Part shown: positions 7,931 to 16,012 of the stretch, in pieces
Layout: each line of letters begins with the position of its first letter
How positions within the stretch are numbered: the stretch's first letter is position 1
Source of the DNA: Deltaproteobacteria bacterium
Lineage (GTDB): Bacteria > Desulfobacterota > Binatia > HRBIN30
Direction of reading: 5' to 3'
Assembly (NCBI GenBank): GCA_017860575.1
Contig: JAGDMS010000010.1
Location: 1 to 41,439 of the forward strand
Length of the DNA: 41,439 nt
Program-made: the position numbers and the translations under genes
Notes under the pieces: model-generated
Database searches by the model: none
Told to the model about the DNA's origin: nothing
Seen by the model: only the letters and a program-made list of their open reading frames with translations

Positions 7931-8689
7931 ATGGAGCTGCGCGGAAAGGTCGTGGTGGTGACCGGGGGCGCCAAGCGCGTCGGTCGCGCAATCGTGCTCG
8001 AGTTGGCACGTGCCGGTGCGAACGTCGTCGTCCACTGTAACGCCTCACACGCCGAGGCGGGGGCCACCTGCGCGGCGGCGCGGGCGCTCGGTGTGCAGGC
8101 CGCGGTGGTTATGGGCGACCTGGGCGTCAGCACGGAACTGGAACGGATTGCCGCTGAGGCGGGCGCCGCGTTTGGCCGCGTCGACGCGCTCGTGAACAAT
8201 GCGTCGGTGTTCGCGCCCACGCCGATGGCCACGCTGACCGACGAGCAATGGGACCGCACCCTGGCCGTCAATCTCAAGGCCCCGTTCCTGTTGGCCGTGC
8301 GCTTCGGTCGCCTCATGCAGGCAGGGGAGGGGGGCGCGATCGTGAATATCGCCGACTGGGCCGCCATGCGACCCTACCGCGGCTATCTGCCGTACATGGT
8401 TTCAAAGGCCGGGCTCATTGCGCTGACCACCGGCCTCGCCAAAGCATTGGCACCGAAGGTGCGGGTGAACTGCGTCGCCCCGGGCCCCGTTCTGCCGCCC
8501 GAGGATTACACGGACACCGAACGGAGCGACCTCATGCGGGTGACACCATTGCAGCGCCTCGGTACACCCGACGACGTCGCCCGCATGGTGCGGTTTCTGA
8601 TCACGCAGGCCGAGTTCTCCACCGGCGGTGTGTACCTCGTCGACGGCGGCCGCTTGCATGCCGCCCGAGCAAGCGCACACGAAGGCTGA
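7931..8689 (+). CDS. Short-chain dehydrogenase, pteridine-reductase-like
   Basis: 252 aa, a classical SDR length. NADP(H)-binding motif TGGAKRVG at 11-18, NNAS at 89-92, catalytic Tyr155-x3-Lys159 (YMVSK). The usual catalytic Ser is replaced by Asp142 (NIADWAAM), the substitution known in pteridine reductases of the PTR1/FolM type; KRVGRA and VVVHCNASHAEA also fit that subfamily. Likely reaction: NADPH-dependent reduction of a dihydropterin or related ring. The start at 7931 is the first Met before the Rossmann strand; no strong Shine-Dalgarno sequence is seen. The stop is 14 bp before the QueC-like gene, so they probably form one operon, linking pterin-type and deazapurine-type chemistry. 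FabG-like activity on another substrate cannot be excluded. Confidence 0.85.
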   Translation: MELRGKVVVVTGGAKRVGRAIVLELARAGANVVVHCNASHAEAGATCAAARALGVQAAVVMGDLGVSTELERIAAEAGAAFGRVDALVNNASVFAPTPMATLTDEQWDRTLAVNLKAPFLLAVRFGRLMQAGEGGAIVNIADWAAMRPYRGYLPYMVSKAGLIALTTGLAKALAPKVRVNCVAPGPVLPPEDYTDTERSDLMRVTPLQRLGTPDDVARMVRFLITQAEFSTGGVYLVDGGRLHAARASAHEG

Positions 8690-8703
8690 GTGCGAGGGCG
8701 CGC

Positions 8704-9441
8704 ATGAGACGAGCGCGTGGAGTGGCTCATCCGGCGCGACGCGTGGCAGATAGCGCCGTCCTCGTCAGCGGCGGCCTCGACAGTGCGGTACTGCTGGCCG
8801 AACTTGTGCGCGGTGGACAGACGGTCCAGCCGCTTTACATCCGCAGCGGGCTGCGCTGGGAGGGCATCGAACGGTATTGGTTGCACCGCTTCGTCGGTGA
8901 GATCTCCACGCCGCGGGTGCTGCCGCTCGTCGAACTCTCACTCCCGGCAACCGACGTGTACGGTGCCCACTGGAGCATCTCGGACGACGACGCGCCGGGC
9001 TACGACGCGCCGCTCGATTGCAATTATCTTCCCGGGCGCAATCTGCTCTTGCTGACTAAAGCGGCGGTCTTCTGCGCCCAACAGGGGATCAGCACGGTGG
9101 CACTGGCAGTCTTGAGAGACAATCCGTTCGGAGACGGGACGCCGACGTTCTTTCGCCGCCTCGCGGTGGCTGCCCAGATTGCGCTCGCTGTGCCATTCAC
9201 GATCTCCTCACCCTTCCGCCGGCTTTCCAAAGCCCAGGTCATCCGGCGCGGAACGGGTCTGCCGCTGCACCTGACGTTCTCCTGCGTGCAACCATCCGGC
9301 CGCCTACATTGCGGCGGCTGCACCAAATGCGCCGAGCGACAACAGGGCTTCGCACTGGCGGGAACACGCGATCCAACCCGTTATCGCGCTGAGCCGCCGT
9401 CTGCGTCTGCCCCACGTCGATCGTCGATGGTTCATCGTTGA
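8704..9441 (+). CDS. QueC/ExsB-like PP-loop ATPase (7-cyano-7-deazaguanine synthase family)
   Basis: 245 aa. PP-loop SGGLDS at 22-27 (ATP pyrophosphatase); YLPGRNLLLLTKAA at about 109-121 matches the QueC P-G-R-N segment. Four cysteines at 194, 203, 206 and 209 (C-x8-C-x2-C-x2-C) match the QueC zinc site. QueC converts 7-carboxy-7-deazaguanine to preQ0 with ATP and ammonia. The central segment (RDNPFGDGTPTFF) differs from standard QueC, so it may be a paralogue with another substrate. No queD, queE or folE is nearby. The last residues (RRSSMVHR) are encoded by a heptad-repeat tract, an apparent read-in extension. It is 14 bp after the SDR. Confidence 0.8.
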   Translation: MRRARGVAHPARRVADSAVLVSGGLDSAVLLAELVRGGQTVQPLYIRSGLRWEGIERYWLHRFVGEISTPRVLPLVELSLPATDVYGAHWSISDDDAPGYDAPLDCNYLPGRNLLLLTKAAVFCAQQGISTVALAVLRDNPFGDGTPTFFRRLAVAAQIALAVPFTISSPFRRLSKAQVIRRGTGLPLHLTFSCVQPSGRLHCGGCTKCAERQQGFALAGTRDPTRYRAEPPSASAPRRSSMVHR

Positions 9442-9450
9442 AGGTTGATT
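9415..9450 (-). repeat. Heptad repeat tract 1
   Basis: On the minus strand the sequence divides into 7-mers AACCTTC, AACGATG, AACCATC, GACGATC, GACGTGG. The tract overlaps the end of the QueC-like gene, encoding its last residues and stop. Consensus over all loci is about RACNNTC. Confidence 0.65.
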
Positions 9451-9537
9451 TCCCGCCGCTCCGCCGACACCGACCGGGCGGTCGAATGCGCTGAGGCTGC
9501 CGGCCCAATGCCTGCGGGACGTCCGCGCCCCACTCCG

Positions 9538-9580
9538 AACTCTCGACCCTCCACGAACGACTCTTGACTAGCGACTGCGT
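9538..9580 (+). repeat. Heptad repeat tract 2
   Basis: Consecutive 7-mers AACTCTC, GACCCTC, CACGAAC, GACTCTT, GACTAGC, GACTGCG lie immediately upstream of the possible TTG start (9587) of the next gene, where a ribosome site would be expected. Confidence 0.7.
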
Positions 9581-9622
9581 GCCGCCTTGTGTCGGGTGCC
9601 GTATTTCTTCATATCTCGAATC

Positions 9623-10498
9623 GTGACAGCAGCGCTCGAAGGCTTGCAGGAGCTGCGGCGGAGTATCGACCGCCTCGCCGCCGAGGTGCGGACGCTGCGA
9701 GCGCGCCTCACTGCCACGGATCGCGATACGGTGCGTCACGCCCTGCGCCGCCGTGGGTTGGCGCTGAAAAGCGAATTGCACGCCGGATGTGTGTGTCCCC
9801 GTGCGGCGCCGGCGCGCGGCGAATTTTATCTGCTTCTGCGCCGCTACTCCTTCCGGTTGTTTCTGCGCGATCTGATCAAGCACCGCGACGGCTGCGTGCT
9901 CGACGACCTGGTCCGCTACTGCACCGCGCCCGTCGCGCGCCGTTATCTGCAGTGGCTGCTCGACCACCACCTGGTGCGGCGCGCCCGGCGAGGCGTGCGC
10001 CTGGTGCCGGACGTCGTGTCGTTCGGCCCCACGCTCGAGTGGTTCGTGGCGGAGGCGCTGCAGCGCGAATTCGGTATCCCGAGCGCCTGGGGACTGCGCC
10101 TGGACGGCGGCCGTGGTGGTGGAGACTACGATGTCGTCGGCTTCCAGGAGGCCGCCTGCATCTACATCGAGACCAAGTCGTCGCCACCCCGCAACATTGA
10201 ACGCCGCCAGGTAGGCGCCTTCTTCGATCGCCTCGAGACGCTGCAGCCGCAGGTGGCGATCTTCGTCAACGACACGCAACTGCGCATGGAAGACAAGATC
10301 GTCGGGCTGTTTACCGACGAGTTACGGCGCCGTGCGTACCGCGCGGCGTTTGCGCCGACGCGGCTGACGGGCGAACTCTTCGCGGTGGGCGATCGCTTGT
10401 TCATCGTCAACAGCGATCCCGACCTCGTCGCCAACATCGGTCTCTGCCTCGCCCGGCACTTTCATCCGCCGGCATTTCGCGGCAACGGGCGGCACTGA
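9623..10498 (+). CDS. Winged-helix plus PD-(D/E)XK-like hypothetical protein
   Basis: 291 aa from GTG 9623; a longer form from TTG 9587 is possible, and neither start has a Shine-Dalgarno sequence. Residues 3-30 form a coiled-coil helix. About 80-130 looks like a winged-helix (VLDDLVRYC, then RRYLQWLLDHHLVRRARRG with a wing). About 138-215 has a nuclease-like core: LEWFVAEAL helix, GGDYDVVGF strand (Asp168/Asp170), IYIETKSS (Glu183, Lys185), then a helix; this fits PD-(D/E)XK with D-x(n)-E-x-K. It could be a restriction-like or repair nuclease, or a DNA-binding relic. Its stop overlaps the next ATG (TGATG), coupling it to a peptide ABC permease, an odd partner. I do not recognise the family by name. 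Confidence 0.75.
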   Translation: MTAALEGLQELRRSIDRLAAEVRTLRARLTATDRDTVRHALRRRGLALKSELHAGCVCPRAAPARGEFYLLLRRYSFRLFLRDLIKHRDGCVLDDLVRYCTAPVARRYLQWLLDHHLVRRARRGVRLVPDVVSFGPTLEWFVAEALQREFGIPSAWGLRLDGGRGGGDYDVVGFQEAACIYIETKSSPPRNIERRQVGAFFDRLETLQPQVAIFVNDTQLRMEDKIVGLFTDELRRRAYRAAFAPTRLTGELFAVGDRLFIVNSDPDLVANIGLCLARHFHPPAFRGNGRH

Positions 10499-11415
10499 TG
10501 GCGTTGCTGCGGCGGCTCGGCTGGAGCCTCGTGATCTTGGTCGGGGTCACGTTTCTGACCTTCGTCATCGCCTTCGTCGTGCCCAGTGATCCCGCGCGGA
10601 CCGTCGCGGGACCCAAGGCGGATCCGGAGACGCTGGCAACCATCCGCCGCGAGCTGGGCCTCGATCAGCCGGTGCCGGTGCAATACGTGCGCTATCTCAG
10701 CCGCCTCGCGCGAGGCGACCTTGGCCGCTCCTACCTGACGCGGCAGCCAGTGTCGCAGGCAATTCTCGAACGGCTACCCGCCACCGCCTACCTGGCCCTG
10801 ACCAGCCTGGCGGCGGCCGCACTGATCGGCATCGTGCTCGGCTGCCTGACCGCCCTTCGACAGGGCACCGCGGCGGACATGGCCGTCCTCGTCGGTTCGC
10901 TGGTTCTGCTCTCGTTACCGGTATTCTGGCTCGGCATGATGCTGCTCTATTTCGTCGCCTACCGCGCGCGCCTGTTGCCGCTTGGCGGCTTCGGTGCCGT
11001 CAACGTCATTCTCCCGGCATGCACGCTGGCGTTGGGAAACGCCGCCTACTACACGCGGCTACTACACACCAACATGCGCACGGTCCTGCATGACGACTAC
11101 ATCCGCACGGCCCGGGCGAAGGGCCTGTCACCGTTCCGCGTCTACGGCAAACACGCGCTGCGGAACGCGCTGATCCCGCTGGTCACCGTGCTGGGACTTG
11201 ATTTCGCCGGGTTGATGAGCGGTGTGGTACTGACGGAAACCGTTTTTAACTGGCCCGGCCTCGGGCGACTCGCGGTCGAGGCGGTGTTCAACCAGGATAT
11301 TCCGTTGATCATGGGCACGGTGCTGTTCAGCGCGGTGCTCGTCGTGGCGGCGAACATCGTGGTCGATTGCGTCTACCTCGCCATCGACCCGCGCATGCGC
11401 TACCCGCGGCAATAA
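10498..11415 (+). CDS. Peptide/nickel-type ABC transporter permease (DppB family)
   Basis: 305 aa. First TM at about 9-28, then the periplasmic loop typical of the family (ELGLDQPVPVQYVRYLSRLA, then GDLGRSY), four to five further TM helices, and the cytoplasmic EAA-type loop ARAKGLSPFRVYGKHALRNA near 200-220 that contacts the ATPase. The C-terminus DPRMRY is the family signature. It starts inside the previous stop (TGATG) and is followed after 23 bp by the partner permease. Substrate could be oligopeptides, nickel or another small solute; the sequence does not decide. Confidence 0.92.
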   Translation: MALLRRLGWSLVILVGVTFLTFVIAFVVPSDPARTVAGPKADPETLATIRRELGLDQPVPVQYVRYLSRLARGDLGRSYLTRQPVSQAILERLPATAYLALTSLAAAALIGIVLGCLTALRQGTAADMAVLVGSLVLLSLPVFWLGMMLLYFVAYRARLLPLGGFGAVNVILPACTLALGNAAYYTRLLHTNMRTVLHDDYIRTARAKGLSPFRVYGKHALRNALIPLVTVLGLDFAGLMSGVVLTETVFNWPGLGRLAVEAVFNQDIPLIMGTVLFSAVLVVAANIVVDCVYLAIDPRMRYPRQ

Positions 11416-11438
11416 ACCGCCGATACGGACGAGGAGCA

Positions 11439-12272
11439 ATGACAGAAACGGGGCAGGGGAGTCAGCGGTACCTCGCCGGCTTCGGCGGCGCCATGATCGT
11501 CGTCCTGGTACTGCTGGCGGTGGGCGCACCCTGGTTGGCGCCGTACGACCCGCTCAGGGCGGTGAGCGAGAGTCTCGGCGAACCCCTCCCGCCAGGAGCA
11601 CGGTATATGCTGGGAACCGACGAACTGGGCCGGGATGTACTGAGTCGGCTGCTCTACGGGGCGCGAATCTCGCTGTTGGTTGCCGTCGTCGCCACCAGTC
11701 TGACGTTGCTGATCGGCACCACCGTCGGTGTGAGCGCCGGGTATTTCGGCGGCTGGGTCGACACCGTGTTGATGCGCTGCACCGATGTCGTGCTTGCCTT
11801 CCCCGCGTTGCTGCTGGCGATCGCGCTGGCGGCGCTCTTCGAGCCCGGCTTGACCGCGATTCTGGTCGTCATCACGCTGGTGAGCTGGACGGGGGTGGCG
11901 CGTACCGTGCGCGGCGAAGTGCTCTCCCTGCGCGAGCGCGACTTCGTCAAGGCGGCACACGCCCTCGGTGCCGGTCCCGTCCGCCTCATGGTGCGGCACA
12001 TCCTGCCGAACGTGTTGCCAACGATCATCGTCATGGGCGCCCTCAGCACCTCAGGCACGGTGCTGCTCGATGCCGGTCTGAGTTACCTGGGCCTGGGCGT
12101 GCCCGTACCCACACCAAGTTGGGGCCGGATGATCAGTGACAGTCAAACCTATTATCGACTGGCGCCGTGGTTGATCGTCTGCCCGGGTCTCGCCATTGTG
12201 TACGCGGTGGTCGCCTTCAATTTCCTCGGCTACGGCCTCCTCGCCATCGTCAGCCGACGCGCCAGTCGATGA
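11439..12272 (+). CDS. Peptide/nickel-type ABC transporter permease (DppC family)
   Basis: 277 aa, preceded by GAGGAG. It has the DppC order: N-terminal TM, periplasmic LAPYDP and HxxGTDELGRDVLSRL-like segment (MLGTDELGRDVLSRLLYGAR), five C-terminal TM helices with an EAA loop (KAAHALGAGPVRLMVRHILP), and the near-C-terminal SYLGLGVPVPTPSWGRM signature. It pairs with the DppB-type permease to form the heterodimeric channel. Its stop overlaps the start of the binding-protein gene (ATGA). The ATPase subunits are not in this window, so this importer must share ATPases encoded elsewhere. Confidence 0.93.
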   Translation: MTETGQGSQRYLAGFGGAMIVVLVLLAVGAPWLAPYDPLRAVSESLGEPLPPGARYMLGTDELGRDVLSRLLYGARISLLVAVVATSLTLLIGTTVGVSAGYFGGWVDTVLMRCTDVVLAFPALLLAIALAALFEPGLTAILVVITLVSWTGVARTVRGEVLSLRERDFVKAAHALGAGPVRLMVRHILPNVLPTIIVMGALSTSGTVLLDAGLSYLGLGVPVPTPSWGRMISDSQTYYRLAPWLIVCPGLAIVYAVVAFNFLGYGLLAIVSRRASR

Positions 12273-13909
12273 TGCCCTCCCGCTTCCAGAGGTCGGCACG
12301 CAAACGTTGCAGTTGTCCGAAACGGGGGCGTCGCGCCGCTGGCGCCCCTGTGCTCGTGCTGATCCTCGCGGCGCTGTGGCTGCCGGCATGCCGATCGTCA
12401 TCGGGGGATGCGGCCGAGGCGCCGCCATACCTGCGGCTGGCGAGTCGGGATGACGTGCCCACGCTCGATCCGGCACGGGGCTACGACACCGCCTCGTGGC
12501 AGTTCGAGCAACTGCTGTTCACGCCGCTGGTGGATTACGACGCCGATGGGACACTCGTGCCGCGCGTGGCACGCGCGTGGGATCTTTCGACCGATCACCG
12601 CACCTACACCTTTCATCTGCGCGACGACGTGCGCTTCAGCAATGGGCGCACGGTCGTGGCCGCGGATGTCAAATACGCGATCGAGCGTGTGCTCGACCCG
12701 CACACGCGGTCCCAGGGCGCGGAGTTCTTCCGGGTAATTCGCGGCGCCGACGGCTGCACGGACGCCGGCTGTGCGGTCGCCGGCATCGAAGTGCTCGACG
12801 CACACACGCTGCGCATCAGCCTCCGCGAGGTCGACCCGCTGTTCTTGCACAAGCTGGCATTGCCGTTTGCCGCGCCGGTGCCGGCGGAAGAGGTGGCGCG
12901 GTGGGGTGAGGACTTCGGCCGACACCCGGTGGGAAGCGGCCCCTTCATGTTGCATGAGTGGATAGCCGGCCAACGCCTGTCACTGGTGCGCAATCGAGCC
13001 TACTACCTCCCCGGACTGCCACGCTTGGAGCGCGTGCAGGGGTTCGTCGGTGTCAACGACGACCTCGCGTGGCTGAAATTCGAGTCCGGGCAACTCGACG
13101 TCTCGAACATACCTCCCGCGGAGTTTCCGCGGGTGGTACGCGAGGCACGCTACCAGCCGCTGCTGCATCGCGTAACGACCATGACAACCAATTACCTCGG
13201 CATGAACTGTCGCATGGCACCGTTCACCGACCGGCGCGTCCGCCAGGCGCTCAATTACGCCATCAACAAGGAAAAGCTCCTACGGCTCATCAACAACCGG
13301 GGGGTGGTCGCCAAGAGCTTTCTGCCCCCGAAGATGCCGGGATACGATCCGCAGCGCCTCGGCTACCCCTTCAATCCGGCACGCGCGCGCGACCTGCTTG
13401 CCGCCGCCGGCTACGCCTCCGGCTTCCGCACGACGCTCTGGGTCCGTTCGGACGAGACCGCGTTGCGCCTGGCCCAATCGGTGCAACAAGATCTGGCGGA
13501 CGTCCAGGTGCGGATTCAGATCAAGGCGCTGGCCTGGGGGCCGTTTCTCGAGGCGGTACGCGCCTCCGACCTCGTTCCGTTCTTCTACCTCGGGTGGGAG
13601 GCCGACTTCCCCGACCCGAGCAACTTCCTCGACGTGCTGCTGCACTCGAAGAACATCGGCTCCAACAACAACACCAACTACAGCAACCCGGCGGTCGACG
13701 CGTTGCTGGACCAGGCGGCGCACACGCTCGAGCCGGAGACCCGGCTGGCCCTGCTGCAGCAGGCCGAACAGCTCGCGATTGCCGACCCACCATGGGTCTT
13801 TCTCTACCACCCGGTCACCTACGAGATCGTGCAGCCGCGCGTCCGCGGCTTCCGTCTCCATCCCCTGCGCCCGCCGCGGCTCGAACAGGTCTGGTTCGCC
13901 GATCGCTGA
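12269..13909 (+). CDS. ABC transporter substrate-binding lipoprotein (SBP family 5)
   Basis: 546 aa. An unusually long basic n-region (about 27 residues) precedes the hydrophobic VLVLILAALWLPAC, whose LPAC lipobox predicts lipidation. The mature part follows the DppA/OppA fold: PTLDPARGYDTAS, LFTPLVDYDADGT, LVPRVARAWDLS, YTFHLRDDVRFSNG and FTDRRVRQALNYAINKEKLL are hallmark segments. It captures the substrate outside the membrane for the two permeases. ATGA overlap with the preceding gene shows translational coupling; either of two tandem ATGs (12269, 12272) may be used. It converges with the next minus-strand gene across only 18 bp. Confidence 0.92.
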   Translation: MMPSRFQRSARKRCSCPKRGRRAAGAPVLVLILAALWLPACRSSSGDAAEAPPYLRLASRDDVPTLDPARGYDTASWQFEQLLFTPLVDYDADGTLVPRVARAWDLSTDHRTYTFHLRDDVRFSNGRTVVAADVKYAIERVLDPHTRSQGAEFFRVIRGADGCTDAGCAVAGIEVLDAHTLRISLREVDPLFLHKLALPFAAPVPAEEVARWGEDFGRHPVGSGPFMLHEWIAGQRLSLVRNRAYYLPGLPRLERVQGFVGVNDDLAWLKFESGQLDVSNIPPAEFPRVVREARYQPLLHRVTTMTTNYLGMNCRMAPFTDRRVRQALNYAINKEKLLRLINNRGVVAKSFLPPKMPGYDPQRLGYPFNPARARDLLAAAGYASGFRTTLWVRSDETALRLAQSVQQDLADVQVRIQIKALAWGPFLEAVRASDLVPFFYLGWEADFPDPSNFLDVLLHSKNIGSNNNTNYSNPAVDALLDQAAHTLEPETRLALLQQAEQLAIADPPWVFLYHPVTYEIVQPRVRGFRLHPLRPPRLEQVWFADR

Positions 13910-13927
13910 ACCGTTGCGGTCATCCCG

Positions 13928-14854
13928 TCACGCGGGCGAAGCTTGCGGTCTTCCGGTCGCTCCCGCTCCGACCCGCACGTAGCCCAGGAATTCGCCCCAG
14001 GCGCGGGCGATCACTCCCAGAAGGACGAGGGGCGCCGAGAAAAGAAAGTGTCGAATAGGAACCGACGATCGTGCGACGCGCCAGGCGATGACCGGGAACA
14101 ACAGCAGCGGCAAGACGGCGGTCGTCAGTGCCGCCACGACGCGCTGGCGAGCGGAGAACCCGTTTTGCCGCGCGATCACGCGGGCATAGCAGCGGCGATG
14201 CTCGACGACGTGCCGGAGAAACTCGCCGACGCGATAGCGCACCGTGTGAAATACGCGGATGGTGGGGACGGATAGAACCCGATGGCCGTCGTTTGCCATG
14301 CGCCAATGGAATACCGAGTCCGAGCAGTACGTGCCGGTCAGGAACGGCCCGTAGCGATCGAAGGCGCCCCGCTTGACCGATAAGGCACACCCCGCCATCT
14401 GCGGGACCGACACCTCGCTTTCGCGGGGAAGCCACAGATTGAACTCGCAGAAATAGTACGCCCATGCCACCAGGCTTTCCGGGGTGCCGTTTTCGATCAC
14501 GCCGCCCACCGCCAGGTGCGGTGTTCGATGGGCACGCACAATCTGTTCGACCCAGTCGCTCGCGACGAAGCAGTCCGCATCCAAGAACGCAATCAGGTCG
14601 GCGCGTGCCAACGCCACGCCTTCATTGCGCGCGTCCCCGCAGTAGCGCCGCTCCGCGAAGTGGCGCACCTGCACGAAAGAAAATCGCCGCGCGGCAGCGT
14701 CGGTGCCGTCGGTCGAACTGTCGATCAAGATGACTTCGAAGGTGTGACTCGTCTGCTGGCGAGCCAATGAGGTCAGGCACCTCTCGATGGCATGCCGCTC
14801 ATTGAAGGCCGTGATAACGACTGAGACGTCCGGCGGGACGTGGGCATCACGCAT
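13928..14854 (-). CDS. Family 2 glycosyltransferase with C-terminal membrane helices
   Basis: 308 aa. GT-A fold: VSVVITAFNERHAIERCLTS at the N-terminus, nucleotide-binding D45/SSTDGT, DARNEGVALARADLIAFLDA with the metal-binding DAD at 92-94, and a downstream acceptor-site region (GCALSVKRGAFDRYGPF). Two hydrophobic segments near 245-285 probably anchor it to the inner membrane. The start overlaps the end of the radical SAM gene by 8 bp, so the two are translationally coupled. Likely transfers a sugar to a lipid- or protein-linked acceptor in envelope glycan assembly; donor and acceptor are unknown. Confidence 0.88.
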   Translation of the reverse strand: MRDAHVPPDVSVVITAFNERHAIERCLTSLARQQTSHTFEVILIDSSTDGTDAAARRFSFVQVRHFAERRYCGDARNEGVALARADLIAFLDADCFVASDWVEQIVRAHRTPHLAVGGVIENGTPESLVAWAYYFCEFNLWLPRESEVSVPQMAGCALSVKRGAFDRYGPFLTGTYCSDSVFHWRMANDGHRVLSVPTIRVFHTVRYRVGEFLRHVVEHRRCYARVIARQNGFSARQRVVAALTTAVLPLLLFPVIAWRVARSSVPIRHFLFSAPLVLLGVIARAWGEFLGYVRVGAGATGRPQASPA

Positions 14855-16004
14855 GACGAACCGGTTGCAGCGGCTCGGGAAAGAAAATGGCCTCGGCTAT
14901 GGTCTCGTTCCTGCACGCACCGCCCTCGAACGCATAGGTGCATTGGCCGCACAACGGGATCTGGCTCCAGTCCTTACGGAACTGGCGCCGCAATCGGCGG
15001 TAGGGCGCGCCCGACCAGATCGCTCGAAACGTTTGCTGCCGGAGATCGCCGAGTGGGTATTGTTCGTGTGGGTCAAAGGTGCAGGAGCAAACGACACCGT
15101 TCCAGTGGATCGCGGGATGGTCCCAGGGCTGTTTGCAGGGGTTGCGCTTGCGGCGGACGCGCGACGCGATCGAATCGCCGTGAAACCGCCAGTAGCGGCG
15201 GTCCTGGGGCAAGTAGTCCTCGCGCTTCACGGCCTCTTCCTTCGCACCATAGGGGTCCTGGTAGCAGGGGTTGAAGGTCTTCAGAGTCACGGCGTTCACG
15301 CCCAAGGACCGCGCAAGCTCCTTGAGCGTTGGAATCTCGTGTTCATTGTGGCGCATCACGATGAAGCGGAAATTCACCAGCGGCTTCGTGACCCCAAGCG
15401 CGCGTTTGCGTGCGACAAGGGTCCGGATGCCCGCAAGCGCCTGGTCCAGTTGCCCGCCTTGACGGTAACGCGCGTAGGTTTCCTGCGTGAGTCCATCCAC
15501 CGCGACAATCAGCGTGTCGAGACCGGCGCGAATCACTTTGTCGGCGTGATCCTGGCGGGCGAACAGATGACCGTTGGAACTGGAGATGGTCTTGATGCCC
15601 TTGCCGCCGGCGTAGGCAATCATCTCGTAAATTGCCGGATTGGTGAAGGGCTCACCCCAGTCCCAGAGCAGGAGCGTAAACAGATACTCTCCGATCTCGT
15701 CGATGACCCGCTTGAACGTGCGGAAATCCATGTGGCCCTGCGGCCGCTCCAGACCGGCCGTTACCGGGCAAAGCGTGCAGGACAGGTTGCAGTGAGCGGA
15801 GGGCTCCACCATCAAGTGGGTGGGCCATCCCCAGGGACGCAACGGCTTGTAGAGGACGGAAGCCTCCACCAAACCGGCGTTGAGGATCTTCCTGAGCGGT
15901 AACCGCTCAAAGTCATACGGGATGAGGTCCCCGTAAATGCGCAGACGTCGGGTCGCCAGCGCTCTGACGCCTTGCCATACGAGGTTGCGATGGTGCGCCC
16001 GCAT
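14847..16004 (-). CDS. Radical SAM/SPASM-domain enzyme
   Basis: 385 aa. The 4Fe-4S/SAM motif C72-x3-C76-x2-C79 (HCNLSCTLCP) is followed by the partial TIM barrel, with WDWGEPFTNP as the GGE-like SAM-binding segment. The C-terminal part has cysteines in NPCKQPW, VVCSCTFDPHEQYPLGD, LCGQC and GGAC, the pattern of SPASM auxiliary cluster domains. Such enzymes modify peptides (RiPP maturation) or, in envelope gene clusters, sugars or lipid-linked substrates. No precursor peptide gene is seen nearby, and the coupled glycosyltransferase favours glycan or lipid modification, which is inference. Confidence 0.88.
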   Translation of the reverse strand: MRAHHRNLVWQGVRALATRRLRIYGDLIPYDFERLPLRKILNAGLVEASVLYKPLRPWGWPTHLMVEPSAHCNLSCTLCPVTAGLERPQGHMDFRTFKRVIDEIGEYLFTLLLWDWGEPFTNPAIYEMIAYAGGKGIKTISSSNGHLFARQDHADKVIRAGLDTLIVAVDGLTQETYARYRQGGQLDQALAGIRTLVARKRALGVTKPLVNFRFIVMRHNEHEIPTLKELARSLGVNAVTLKTFNPCYQDPYGAKEEAVKREDYLPQDRRYWRFHGDSIASRVRRKRNPCKQPWDHPAIHWNGVVCSCTFDPHEQYPLGDLRQQTFRAIWSGAPYRRLRRQFRKDWSQIPLCGQCTYAFEGGACRNETIAEAIFFPEPLQPVRHA

Positions 16005-16012
16005 GCGCCGCC

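Noticed and set aside
12167-12268. In-frame upstream extension of the binding lipoprotein
   Set aside because: Overlaps the DppC-type permease; the ATGA start gives a proper lipobox signal sequence.
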